Source: Branchiostoma floridae (Eukaryota; Chordata; Leptocardii; Amphioxiformes; Branchiostomatidae). Taken from it: 64,000 nucleotides of DNA. The notes under the pieces were generated by a model. The model had not been told where the DNA came from. It ran no database searches and saw nothing but the letters and a program-made list of their open reading frames with translations. Made by a program: the position numbers and the translations under genes. The DNA lies in contig NC_049981.1 in NCBI RefSeq assembly GCF_000003815.2, positions 14,236,217 to 14,300,216 on the forward strand, read 5' to 3'. This document shows, piece by piece, positions 1 through 11,700 of the stretch (positions are counted from its first letter, which is position 1; each line of letters opens with the position of its first letter).

Positions 1-2823
1 GAGAAAAAATGGACAAAAGCATGAACCTTTCTTATTACTCCACAAACAGATATCGATACTACATTGAACTCCATAGTGTGACACTTCTAAACTTCGTGAT
101 CTAACAATTTGGCAAATATTTGATTTGTAAATTCTCCGGAAGAATTTTAACTGCCCCCCACCCCCTTTCACATTATGACACCGCCCTGATATACGAAATC
201 TCGACTCCCTAAAATAGACCACACTTCAGTAATGGGTTGATTCGATAAAATTCTGCATGTTGAAGTCTATAGATGTGATTGTAAGGACTATTTTTGAGAG
301 GAAATGTGAAATTTTACCGTCTTTGTCCGGAGCTGAGGGCGTTGTTGTGTCCGCCATCTCTGGGTCGGTTTTTGTTCGGTCAGGCTGCTAGCCCACCGGC
401 ATATTTTCCCAACGAATCTTCCAGAAATATGTCGGGCTCTCTTCCTACACCAGAACTACGGCACAGATGGAGCCTAGGCTGCGTGTTTTGTAGCGATATC
501 TGCTGTTTGGGCGCGGAAATTTAGGTCAAAATAAGAAACCAAAATGTTACCTTTCCGGAAAATTAATCATGCTTCAATGACACCACACGCAAGCGCTACT
601 AAACAATATCATTTGTGTGTGTGACAAAGCCCAAATAATTGGCAAATCAAAATGAAATTGTCCATAATATAAAAGATATACAATAAAGTCTACAGTATAC
701 ATAAGATTTGTGCATGATTTTGCAAAGATATTACAAATAAGTTTGTATTTTGTTTTACGTTAGTCTGTTATCAATCGTGAGAATGGGAAAATGGTTTCAC
801 AGCGCCGACTAGCGGTAATTATCATCATAACAGGACAATAACAGAGTATGGGACAATATTGGCGCGAAATGGGGGGTCCTTCCTTCTCCGATCCGATGGC
901 ATCGGAGTCAGCGAATTGCGTGTCAGTATGAGAAAAGGAAAGGGGTACAGGAAAAGATCCAAATTTTCCGTGCTTGTCTGTTTATATGAATGAAGGCCCA
1001 GTCTTCTCGGCTGACCGGCCCCTATAAATCACTAACGGGGCTGCAACAAAAGCTTTCGTCGCACACCTTGCACACATCAAATAATAATATGCTGATTGGT
1101 TGGCGTAATTTAATTGGCCAATCGATATACAGCGACAATGACAATCTGCTGCATTTATTTCATGGCACGCTAGGGGTCGCTCTTATACAATCATTGTAAA
1201 ATCGATCGTATTTGTAATATTCCTTTTGCGTTGTTCTCTTCCTCGGATAATATTCACAATGATTAAGATGACCTTTTTGCCTTGCCGCCAGGCAAGGCTT
1301 TACGCCAGCTTTCTTCCATGGACGGACGGACGGACCTTTTAACCCAGCCCTTCCAAAGCCCCTTCCAAAGGCCCTTCTTTCCTTGCCGAGTTTTATGGCT
1401 TAGTTAGACAATAGTACATTCCAGGCGAGTATTAAAACGCTCTTCTAGACGCATGTTACTGTATGTGGTCCAGCGTAATAAATCTACGCTTTAACTCACC
1501 ATGTTTATATAAATATATATCACAAATTGCATCAGAAGGAACTTAGTTTGTAATAAAAAATAATGCATATTCATTGTGGGTCAAAAAGTTTTACAAAACC
1601 TGTTTAATGTGCCAATAATTCATCTGACATAAATTATGATAATGAGGGGGGGAGGGGGGCGACATGTGGAACTCGGGATTTTTAAGCGTAGAATCTAGTC
1701 TATCTTACCAAAATAACATAAAATACGCGGCAAGGCACAGCTTTTTTAAAAAGATTTCTTGTTTATCTTACAATTTTAAGACCATATAAAGCGCTTACCA
1801 ACAAGCTTTCGGTCAGTCCTCTGACCCTTCTCAAGTTGAAATGACCCAGAGTGTACGGATATATGGTCTTAAAATTGTAGCATAATGTTGACTACCGTAA
1901 CAGATGAACTTACATTCAAGATGACATTTTTTTGTTACTGGCGGCGTATAACTGCATAAAATCGTCTTGCTATGACATACGTGTCGATCCCAGCCGAGGC
2001 GGCTATATTGAACAGTTATTTCCTTACAATATCTATTTGTTTGATTTGATTTAATTGATTTTATTTAGTCATTCAAGAATTCATTTTATTTGATTATTCA
2101 ATAAAAGGCTGATACTTCCTACTGCTTAAATCCGATCTAATCTCTATAGTGTTCATGTGCCACGATGTTCTTGCACCACATACATCACACTTTTACTTTG
2201 TGGCAGACCGATTGCTCGTTGCTTCCAGTTTTATACCCCCGCCCCCTCCATAAAGAACTCTACACTTAACACATCTTTATGTAAAAGATACAAGAGATAC
2301 AAGTTAAATCAAAATACCCCATAAACATAGTCAATAAGTCTAAAATGCACTTCATGGTTTTAAGAATTAGATGATTCTCATATGCAGTATGATCATTAGA
2401 AAGCGAGTACACAAAAAAATGGAGAGTTTTCCCAATTTTATTTCCTACATAATAGGTTAGAATAGTCATCACGCAAACAAGCAAACGTCAGTTGAACTAC
2501 AGTACAACCCTGGACTGTATCAACTCAGGCGCACTTACTGTGCTAGCAGGTAGATAGATGGTTTTCATCTTGAACTTTCAGATTTGGTTGCTTCCAAGTT
2601 GTGCACATACATAACTCTAAACAGGCCGGATGGACTAAAGCCAATATGGCAACAAAGATGTGTGACTTGATAAAATTAAAATTGGAACACCTCGCAGTCT
2701 CTAAAGTACGTAACCGCATGGGGGATTAGTACACAGCTTGTGTTCCTATCTCCTACAGTTAAGTTATAACGTTAGCTATCTCCATCCTCCATGTTTACAA
2801 CGTAACACACGAAAAGTTCATCA
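1..2823. other. Intergenic stretch, no gene recognised
   Basis: No convincing coding exon is visible on either strand. The open frames here are short, use no recognisable motif and are not flanked by matching splice sites. The stretch is AT-rich with a short GGAC run near 1320 and a foldback element at 1767-1882 (listed separately). The part nearest 2823 is downstream of the FKBP-like gene and may hold its 3' UTR, but no clear polyadenylation signal could be assigned. Confidence 0.6.
1767..1882. mobile_element. Short foldback MITE-like element
   Basis: A 19-bp perfect inverted repeat (ACAATTTTAAGACCATATA near 1769 and its reverse complement near 1860) flanks a core of about 70 bp. The core contains a segment around 1795-1850 (AACAAGCTTTCGGTCAGTCC and onward) that recurs in diverged form at about 34886-34945 in another inverted-repeat element. 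Two copies sharing both terminal and core sequence indicate a dispersed non-autonomous element family. The superfamily is not determined. Confidence 0.6.
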
Positions 2824-4843
2824 TCAGTTCTTCTTTAGCTTCTTCCCCTGCCCTTTCTTCTTCAGCAGCCGCTGTTCCTTCAGGACTTTCTTCTCGTCAG
2901 GCGCCTTGGCCACTTTGATGAGGAGGTAGCAGATGACAGCAACCGCCACAGTGAATGGCGCGAACACGTACACACCTTTCGTCGCTTTCTCTTGCCAGGT
3001 GGGCTTGATCACCTGAAGAAGAGGACGGAAAACAACGCATGTTTTTATTTGTATTAAAAAGTTGACACGCTTTTATACATATACGACCATTTACAGGTTT
3101 TCACATACAGATCTCGGTCAATATAATATCCGATACGCAGGAATACAGCAGCCTGTAGAACACAAACTCTGCTTTCCGGGGCTCTAACTAGCCCCTTCTC
3201 GCAGAGAGAACTTTGGGCCAGCCGGATGTTGGGCGGGCTGTTGTAAGCGAGATTTAATCAGGCTAGGAATACATCAGCATATCCTTCTGTACGTTGTTGA
3301 TTGTATCTTTATGTGAGGGCAACTTGTAAAGGTCGTTCGGACCTTCCCCATTACTTTATTATGAATTCGAATAAATAAATAGAATAAAATGAATAAATAC
3401 TATTCCATGTTATACACTGCACTCGATGTTACGCTTATGTAGTCATGCAGAGATCATATAGAGAGATAGAATACCTTTCTTAGAATGGTCTCGAAGGTAA
3501 AGTTAGCCTTGACGAACCGCATGATGGGCCAGGCTCGCTTGAGACGTCCTATAGTCGGTGGCATCACCTGATCGGGGAAAGCCGCTTCAGCCGGGATAAA
3601 GATAACCCGCTCCTCCCCTACAACAGGAAAATGTTGAAGATTCATTGGCTTGGAAGAATGTTTTGTTTGATGGAATTCAGTAGCACCACATCGGGGAGAA
3701 AAAGAGTTTAAAATATCTAAAAGAAGAAAGTTCACAATCCACAGCAGGACCAACGGAAATTGCTAGGTGAACCATTTTTACTTGATTTTCGTTTCCACAA
3801 CTACATCCATATTTGTTCTCGAGTTATGCTATTGACCCACATACCCACACAATCGCATAACAGAAAACAAAACCTTCATGACGAAGGTAATGGTAAGAAA
3901 AATACAGAGAATGAAGGCGGGAAGGAAGGAAGAAAGGAACTGTAAGCCCCATGGGAAGTGTCAGGAGTCTAAGGACACTCCTCACCTAGCCTCTACCAGG
4001 CTCCGTGGATCGGTAGAATCATTATCCTCACGTGGTGAGGAAACGTACTCTTCTGGCCGACTAACTCCCCTAGCGTACTATAGATTCTATTTGTCCAATT
4101 TCTACAATTAGACCACCGATCCACGAAGTCTGGTAGAGTCTACTCCTCACCCTCACACATCCCGACCACTCCCTTCTCGAAGCCGGCGATGTGCCTGTCC
4201 TTGCCCAGGCGGAACTGTATCGGGCCGAACGGGAAGGTGGAGTCGTAGAGCGCCGAGCGGTTCCCCTCGATGTAGGAGTACCACATCATGGATACAACGT
4301 CTCCTGTGTGAACCATATAGCATAGGGTGGCATGGTGACGTATTGGTTAGGGTGCACGTGCTTACACAGAATCTAGGTCCAGAGGTCTGGGTTCGACTCC
4401 CCAGCAGGCCACAATGTTGTGCCCTTGGAAATCCTTTACTAGATTCAGATAAATAAATGAGTACCTAACTAGGCACTTGTGCTCTTGAAATGGCTTGCCC
4501 GGAACAAGACCACCTTCACTAGCTTATTTTGGTCGATTTTGTTGGTATTGTTACCAGTTACACCAAATTTAAATCACCTAAAAGTTATGGATATCGAGGA
4601 TAAGAAATGGTCGTAAACCGCAAAGAGAAATTTTCAAGATAGAGATTACAATGTGCAATATACTTTTTTCATTCGTACTGTAGACATGTACCCACCTAGT
4701 TGCGCTTTAACATCGCAGTTAGTCCCGTTCCTCAGCAGATGCCATCTCACTTCTCGTGCGCGTTTCTTGGCGAAGGCTCCATCCTCGAGTACCAAGAAAA
4801 ATAGAACAGCAAACCCCACGGCGTGGAGGATTATTCTACCCAT
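2824..4843 (-). CDS. FKBP-type peptidyl-prolyl isomerase, ER membrane form (FKBP11-like)
   Basis: Four exons on the minus strand: 4696-4843, 4151-4303, 3475-3617 and 2824-3012, with phases 1, 1 and 0, giving 210 aa. An N-terminal signal peptide (MGRIILHAVGFAVLFFLVL) is followed by one FKBP domain (about residues 50-140) with GDVVSM, ALYDST, FRLGKDRHIAGFEKG and GMCEGEE blocks. These match the strands and the GxxxMCxGE signature of FKBPs, which catalyse proline cis-trans isomerisation. A transmembrane helix (about residues 162-182) and a lysine-rich tail ending KLKKN follow; the ending fits a KxKxx ER-retrieval signal. Length (human FKBP11 is about 200 aa), single domain, late membrane anchor and basic tail fit the FKBP11 family. 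Several ligand-pocket aromatics look replaced and the 80s loop is PP-rich rather than YG-type, so enzyme activity is uncertain. The ortholog name is inferred. Confidence 0.85.
4326..4460 (+). repeat. tRNA-derived SINE, 5' part
   Basis: An A-box-like stretch (TGACGTATTGGTTAGGGTGC) and a B-box-like GGGTTCGACTCC are followed by an AATGTTGTGCCCTTGG body that recurs at 42170-42190. Anticodon-arm pairing is not preserved, so this is a SINE and not a tRNA gene. It lies in intron 1 of the FKBP-like gene. Confidence 0.65.
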
Positions 4844-5664
4844 TCTATTGAATCAAGGGGAAAATCTCAGAAAAGGAACTGTTAGCTTCCACGTTGCAAA
4901 CCCAGTGAGAAAGTCTTTGTTCTGATGACCCAATGGTAGCAAAAAATTTAAGTTATAGCTGCCAAGCTGTCCCCCCTTTTCAGATGATTCAATGATCCAA
5001 AACTATTCTCAATCAACAGGTTGGGTGATTCCATAAGTAACTAGGGGGATGTTATTGAAGAGGAATAAAATATCAACCGGACATCAGGTCTCTTGTGTGT
5101 TTGAGTGCTTTTCAAAATTCAACCAACCAAAAACGTTCAAAAGGCATGGTACCTGCTCGACGCACCTCAACGCCCATTGGAGTGTCAGCAGTTGAAGAGT
5201 AACAGTCGCCAATCCCATTGTGCTGTACTTGAGGCTTTTTAAGTCTTCAGTGTAAACCAGCAGGTCTAGATTTGCTGTTGGTCAACAATCCACGTAAGCC
5301 ACGTAGACCAGTCGTCTTACTTGTTGAACTTTGTGAAATTTCAAAATGGTAAATAACGTCAGAGACATTTTGTTTAATCATTTCTTTTATTCCGATATTA
5401 TCACAGAATTTTAAACGATGCCAAATAGGCTTATAGGTATAAACCAAAGAAACATCGCCTTCATTTAGTATCCTTCAGTAATCAAAATTTACAGTTCAAG
5501 TTTCAAATACAGTGGTCTTCAGCAATGTGTATCTTACTGGGTGGAAGAATTGTTAATGACTTAGTAGTCATAAAGACCTTAGCATTCTCAAGGTTAAGAT
5601 GCAGTCACATGTTGTATGTTTTTCATTACATGTATATGAATACCAAGATTAAGAGGAAACTAAC
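4844..5664. other. Upstream region of FKBP-like gene, no gene seen
   Basis: This stretch lies 5' of the minus-strand FKBP-like start codon and should contain its promoter. No TATA box, coding exon or repeat family could be assigned with confidence. Confidence 0.5.
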
Positions 5665-7208
5665 CAGTGTTCTCACCAGGCCTTTTCAGCATAGCGGGCC
5701 GATACGCTGTGGGCTGGAAAAATGACGCTGTAAAAGGCCCGCTACGCTGCTATTTCATCCAGCGTAGCGGCAAAAAAAAATGGGGAATAAAAGAAAAATA
5801 TCGTAGTAAAAATACATAGGCACGCGCCAAGCACGCGCCTTCGCTGTTTCAGGAAGTTATCGACTCGAAGGGAGGTGTTTTACAGCACCGGCCCGCCGTA
5901 CCGCTGTCTCGCAGCCCCTCCCACCCCCTTGCGTTCCCGCGCGCGGAAATGTAAACACAGACGCGAGAGGGCCTTGCCCGCACGTGATTAGCGGGGTGGG
6001 ATCTCTCCCCGGAACAGCCATTGTGTATAAAATTTCCCGCCAATGTCCTTATTTGGGGGAGCGGCGTTGATAAACAGAGGCTGTTACTAGCAGTTGCGTC
6101 TTTCTTTTTCAGTAGTATTGTACGGAAAATAGAATCAATTATCTCTGACACATTTCTAGAGCAAGAACGGGTCACGTTCCAAAATTTCCTGTTCTAAATT
6201 TTGCGTTTGCCGCCCTGCGTTCGTGCCCCCCCCCAAAAAATATAAAATGAGTAGCGCGTGTGCTGCGAGTGATCAGTGGGGTGGGATCACTCCCCGGAAC
6301 AGCCAGTTCCTGAGGAATGTCCTTATTTGGGGAGCTCGGTTGACCAACATAGGCTGTTACTGATAGTTGCGTAATTTTTATTTCAGCGCGGGAAATAGAA
6401 TCAATTCTTTCCGACATAATTCTGGAGCAAGAGCGGGTCGCTTTCCCAAAATTCCTGTTCTAAATTTGAAGCTCTTTGTATCGGCATTCGTAAGATACAA
6501 ACCATCGTAAGTTTGTATGTAAAACCCGGGCGTTAGTTTCGCCGACAAGCCCCGTGTGGCCCCGCCCACAAACCGCCAGGGCAGTGTCGGCATCTTTCCG
6601 ATTTGATCAAAGGGCCGCCGGCTATCAATCAAACGCGGCTGTTGTTTACAGTTTCAGTTATGTGCCGTGTGCAAGTTCATGCAACAGCGAACTTCATGCT
6701 ACGTAATATTACATTCCTTGGACTTTCTTTCCCACAGCGATGCTTCTACGAAATATTTATTAGACTGTAACACCGAGTCCCACATGTTTTAAAGAATGGA
6801 ATCTGACGCGGAACAGCGGTTTTCACCGGGTATTTTCTTGAAACATGTCCGTGGGAATATCGTCTAATTACTCTAAACTCTAACGGCGAGGCGGCGACGC
6901 AGGGAGACCGTCAACAAAAGTCCGCTGCTAACAGCGATACTATTACTAGCGCTATAAACAAGCGCTTCAACTTCGGATGGCAACCAGGACAATATTTTTA
7001 AGTACTGTTGAGCTGAGTAAAGTTTGTTGTTTATGAGTTTTTAGTTGTCTGTGAAGCTTTGACCCGAAATGTTGTTACGTCAAACTGCTGAAGAGAAGTT
7101 AAGTGACTGCTGCGATTATCGTAGATATGGCACTAAAAAAATGATAAAATAAGCCTTCTCAATAGCCTAAAATGCAAGAGCTTCCGGGGGGCTTCGCCCC
7201 CCTGGGTC

Positions 7209-7239
<31 letters not shown>

Positions 7240-7306
7240 CATTCCCGCCTTCGGCGGCCCCCGGACCCCTGCCCGACGCTGTGAAAAATTCCTGGTGAGA
7301 ACACTG
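5665..7306. mobile_element. Non-autonomous DNA transposon with TIRs and 5-bp TSD (hAT-like)
   Basis: The element begins CAGTGTTCTCACCAGG and ends CCTGGTGAGAACACTG, a perfect 16-bp terminal inverted repeat. It is flanked by the direct repeat CTAAC (5660-5664 and 7307-7311), a 5-bp target-site duplication. The next bases inside each end also pair loosely (CCTTTTCAGC and its counterpart). The 1.64-kb interior has no transposase frame; it holds a diverged tandem duplication (5984-6201 and 6269-6468) and a GC-rich segment near 7185-7275. CAG...CTG ends suggest a hAT relative. A 5-bp TSD is atypical for classical 8-bp hATs but matches the second element at 63123-63478. Classification is inference; ends and TSD are read directly. 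Confidence 0.85.
5984..6468. repeat. Diverged tandem duplication inside the transposon
   Basis: Copies at about 5984-6201 and 6269-6468 share GGGGTGGGATC, CTCCCCGGAACAGCCA, AATGTCCTTATTTGGGG, AGGCTGTTACT and AATAGAATCAATT in the same order, with an offset of about 285 bp. No protein-like product is evident on either strand. Confidence 0.75.
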
Positions 7307-7311
7307 CTAAC

Positions 7312-8731
7312 TGTCTTTATTTTGTAAAATCATCCATGACAATCTTTGTGCATGTAGTCACAACAGCTGAATGTGTATGACACACTAAAAACTGTCTTAA
7401 AGATATCCCAAATCTGCTGTGAAAATCTTAGAGGTGTCTGGCCACAAGCATTGCTGTATCGGTTCCATTGTATACAACATTATAAAGATGCAAGGATGTG
7501 TACAATTATGTTGTGCTGCCTATTTTGGAAAATGACAGCTTTTACTTCTACCACATACATTGTACATGTATATCCACCCTCACACAGGGTTGACTCTTGT
7601 GGCAAATGTCTTACTATATTAACCCTGCCTTTCCAACCTGAGAAAAACAGTATTAGGGGTGTGGTCACTAACCGTCAGCAATCAGAGAAATGCCTTTATG
7701 TTGTCCAATATTTAAGAGTAAGATGACTATACCAATATAAGTTTCACAGTTCTTTCAGTATCCAGATCATTCCCTTTTCCAGAGTTACCAATAGAAACCC
7801 AGGATTATCTATCACCATGGAAACATGTCATCGCAGCCTCCAATACCATGGTAACAGGCAGGCCTCAGTCTGGCAACCATTGGTAAATGTCAGCACATTT
7901 GCATAGATTGACAGGATGACTTATACATGTTGGCCATCAAGCTTCTAGGCTCCTGACCAATGAAAGGGCTGCTAGAAGATTGATTTAGTCAGGCTAACAC
8001 AGTAATCTCCATTCAACATGCACATTTTCAAACAAAGCACATTTTCCCCATTGTAAAAGAAACACCAACACACACATACCTAAGCACTGAATTACACTAT
8101 GAGCAGTCCTGACAAATGAGCAAAATCAACTTTCAATCTTTCGAACAACTGGATCTAATGTAAAGATTTTTGTATAGCAGTTTTTGTGTACAGCTATTTT
8201 CATATAGAGGCAAAATGTAACATACATCATATTATTGATGTATATCTGGAACTCTTTGGAGAAAAGTGTAATATGCCATAGAGACAAAGCTTTGCTGTTG
8301 AACTTCATCCAACACAAAACGTTTTGAAATTGAGTTATCATATCTGTGCTATATATATCATTTTATCAATTACACAGTACTAGATATCAATGGGGCCTTT
8401 ATCTATTGCCCTTTTTAATGATACACTGTGTGCTATGATTGTGCGTTCAGAAGGGTTGAGCACCAATGTAGGATCATGACAAATATGGTATCAATGTAAA
8501 AGTTAATAGATAGGCCTCTCAATGATACATAATACTAAACAATTGATAAAACAATAATGGACATGTGATGGAAAAGTTAAGTACATTTTGTATCTGAACA
8601 TTTTGTATTGAGCGTATATTGCATTGCAGACTCTGAAAACTATCAAGAGACCAACTTATGTTAAAAATGATTCTTATTCCCTAACTATAGGCTGACATGT
8701 GAAGTACATTTTGTACTTCCACAATATTACA
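7312..8731. other. Stretch downstream of the ACP6-like gene, no gene seen
   Basis: This AT-rich stretch between the transposon and the stop codon of the minus-strand phosphatase gene presumably includes its 3' UTR. No exon, RNA gene or named repeat was recognised. Confidence 0.5.
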
Positions 8732-11700
8732 TCATACAGTAATCTGGGAAGCCTTCTTCTGATCAATTTTGCAGTTCTCCCAAAAAGCCTTATGGGACAA
8801 AGCTACTGTTGCCATGGCCTCCTTGAACTCTTCAAATGGACACAGGACAGCACTGCAGCCTTGTACTTGCTTTTCCTGTTGGGAGAATATACAGTATCAC
8901 AAAAAGTTACATTTGAAAAAAATGCATTGTTATAGACTCTTCTTTTACAAAAACTCTTACTATCGTAAATGTTGAAATGTTCCTCATTTGTCAACATCCA
9001 GGTAATAAGATAAGCCAAAAAGCAGTTACTTGATATGATTTTGAAAACGGTCAGTCATTCCAGATAGCATCCACTATTTTTCATCAGCGACACTGTGCTT
9101 GAAATCTGGTAGAAAAGAGGTTTTACACCTTAATTATGAATTGATATGCAAAAAATTTCTGTTGCTTGATGGTTTGGATTTGACTGGCCACTTTGTTGAA
9201 GGTCCAGTTTTGGTAGCCATACTAAAGGAATCTAGGTGGTGTCTGTGTTCAGTTGTTTTGGCTTTTTCTGAGGGAATGATTTTGTCTGCTTGGAGGATAG
9301 GAAACATAGTTGCTTAAGTAACTGATTCTTGGTGTTCTTCATTTGTTTTCTATCCTTTAAAGTGAAAGTCTTCTTTGGTATCCTTATAAATCAAGGAGGA
9401 AGAATACATATTAATGAGTCTTTATTAATTAACGTGTATTGCTGTACTTTTCATTACAAAATTAGCAACAACAAAAAAAAGGATTTTACCTCTTCAAGGT
9501 ACAAAACCTTAACAAAGTTGTTCTTTTTGGCATCTTGGTACAGCTCCAGAGTGACATGGGCAGCGTATGGTGGCCAGCGGTCATCAAAGATGCCCAGAGC
9601 CTTCAGTAGTGGGATCAGGGTGGTGTCATGGCCGGAGTACAGGTGCAACTTGTGGCAGCTAGGCAGCAAATGATGAGGATATAGTAACTATGGATACTGG
9701 CATGATTGAGAGCAAACTGTGTGTTCAAACTAGGCTGGAAACATTTTCACAAAAATGTAAAATGTTTTCCTGGTAGCCTTTTGTTAAACACACGATAATA
9801 TACCCTATAGTATAGTGTATGAGTAATAGAAAAAAACTACATCTGCTTAAGCCTTGGTTTTTGGACCTTGTTACTAGCATTTTTCTACTATACCATTAGG
9901 CTCAACCTATTGTATTTTGTGCGACAAAAAAAGTTTGTATTATGATAAACAGCTAATAGTTCTAACCTAAGCTCTGATTGGCAACTGACTGAAGAAGAAA
10001 AAGAAAAAAAACACCAGTAAGAAACGGGAAAACATAATCAACATTCATCAAACATCATTGTGGTGCGATGGCCAAAGTAACTTGTGGCAGCTAGGCAACA
10101 AAAATGAGGATGCAGTTACTATGGATACTGCATGAGTGAAGTTTTTTTTAATAGTACAATTCTCACTTCTCTGAGTTTTGTGCCCTTTGCATGTTCTGTG
10201 TAAGCAGGTTGATGACTGGTCCTGTTGAAAGCCGCAGGGCGTGAGAATGTCCGTCTTCGACCCCTGACACCAGCGCCGCCATGCACTGGGTCGCTCTCTG
10301 TTCAACTACGTCCTCCAGGGCTGCAAGGTTTTCTGGGATAGGTAGGTCATGTGCCTGAAATTCAATGACACTGATCTCTCAAACTTGTAAAGACAGTGGT
10401 AACTTAAAAATTACAAGTAAATAACCAGCTTCGAATTCAAATATCAACCTGGAATACCATAGTTACTGTAAGTCTTAAAACATTCTCAATACTTTTATTT
10501 TTTAAGTTTTTGCAGTGCCTCTGTACCACAAAATCATGATACATGTACCATGAATGTGCTACAGTATTGTATCGACTGCCAATTTAAAACACTGCATAAA
10601 CCTCCTTTCAACTCCTACCACAAAATTAGATCCACACAAAAATAAATGAATTTAGAGTATGTGTACAGTCATGGTGCCCCATGCGCAATGACCCATTAAA
10701 AGGTCAAGGAATAGGTGAGGTGAGGTGAGGTGAGGTGTACAACTACAAGTGTACTATTCAAAGAGTATTTGTACTATTTTAAGACACCAGCATTATGGGT
10801 TCTCTCAACTCTATCCCAGACCTCTTACCTTTCGAGCTGTTAGTTCATCTCTCAGACCAAATATGTTAAACTGCCTGGCCTCTTGTATCCCCAGTATATG
10901 CTGCAGTTTCAGCCTGTCCTCCCTGTACCCTGGTAGAGCAGTGTCCAGCAAACCCCATGCAGTCCTACAACATGAGAAAATAGAAGCCATTAAACCCCAT
11001 TCAGACTCCCACACTAGTCCTCTGGTACTGACAGTTAAAATGTTTGGATGAAAAATTTTATCAACAAGAATTTGTTTGATATTTTGGCATAAAACTTAAA
11101 ATATCTAACTTTAAACTTAAATCATGTTGAAAGGGGACAGATGTATTCACTTTCTCTTCTACCTACCTTGTATTTGGTGCCACCCACTTTTTAAAAATCT
11201 TGAATACAGTTCTTGTAGTATGAATAACCTTTTTCCAAAATTCACATTAATTAACTTTCCTTTTCTATCTCAAATCTTAATTGCTAATAGATAATTCTGA
11301 CCAAACAATACCATTATCAAAAACAAATAAATGTTTTGAATTGCAATGAACCTGTAATACAAAACATCAAAGTTAGCACTGCAAGTTTGTTTTATAGGGC
11401 AAAGAGTTACCGGTAATACCTTATTTCTAAGTAGGTTAGTAACAAAAACACTTCCAAACATCGAAAGTTAGGTAACTTTTACATACAAAATCATGATGTG
11501 ATATGTATAACAGTGAACATAGAAAAAGGAGAGAAAGAACGTGGAAAGCGAAGATAAATATTTTGTTTTCCAGTATTTACCTCTTACAATAAGAAATAAG
11601 TAAGCCCAAACTGGCAACAGATATGCTGATTGGTACCTATGGAATGGTACATAAACAGAAAGGGAGGAACAACACACACAAATGCAGACTCACTTCCAAA

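Noticed and set aside
4375-4410. tRNA-like B box GGGTTCGACTCC
   Set aside because: The flanking sequence cannot form a tRNA cloverleaf and matches other copies in the window; it is a SINE.
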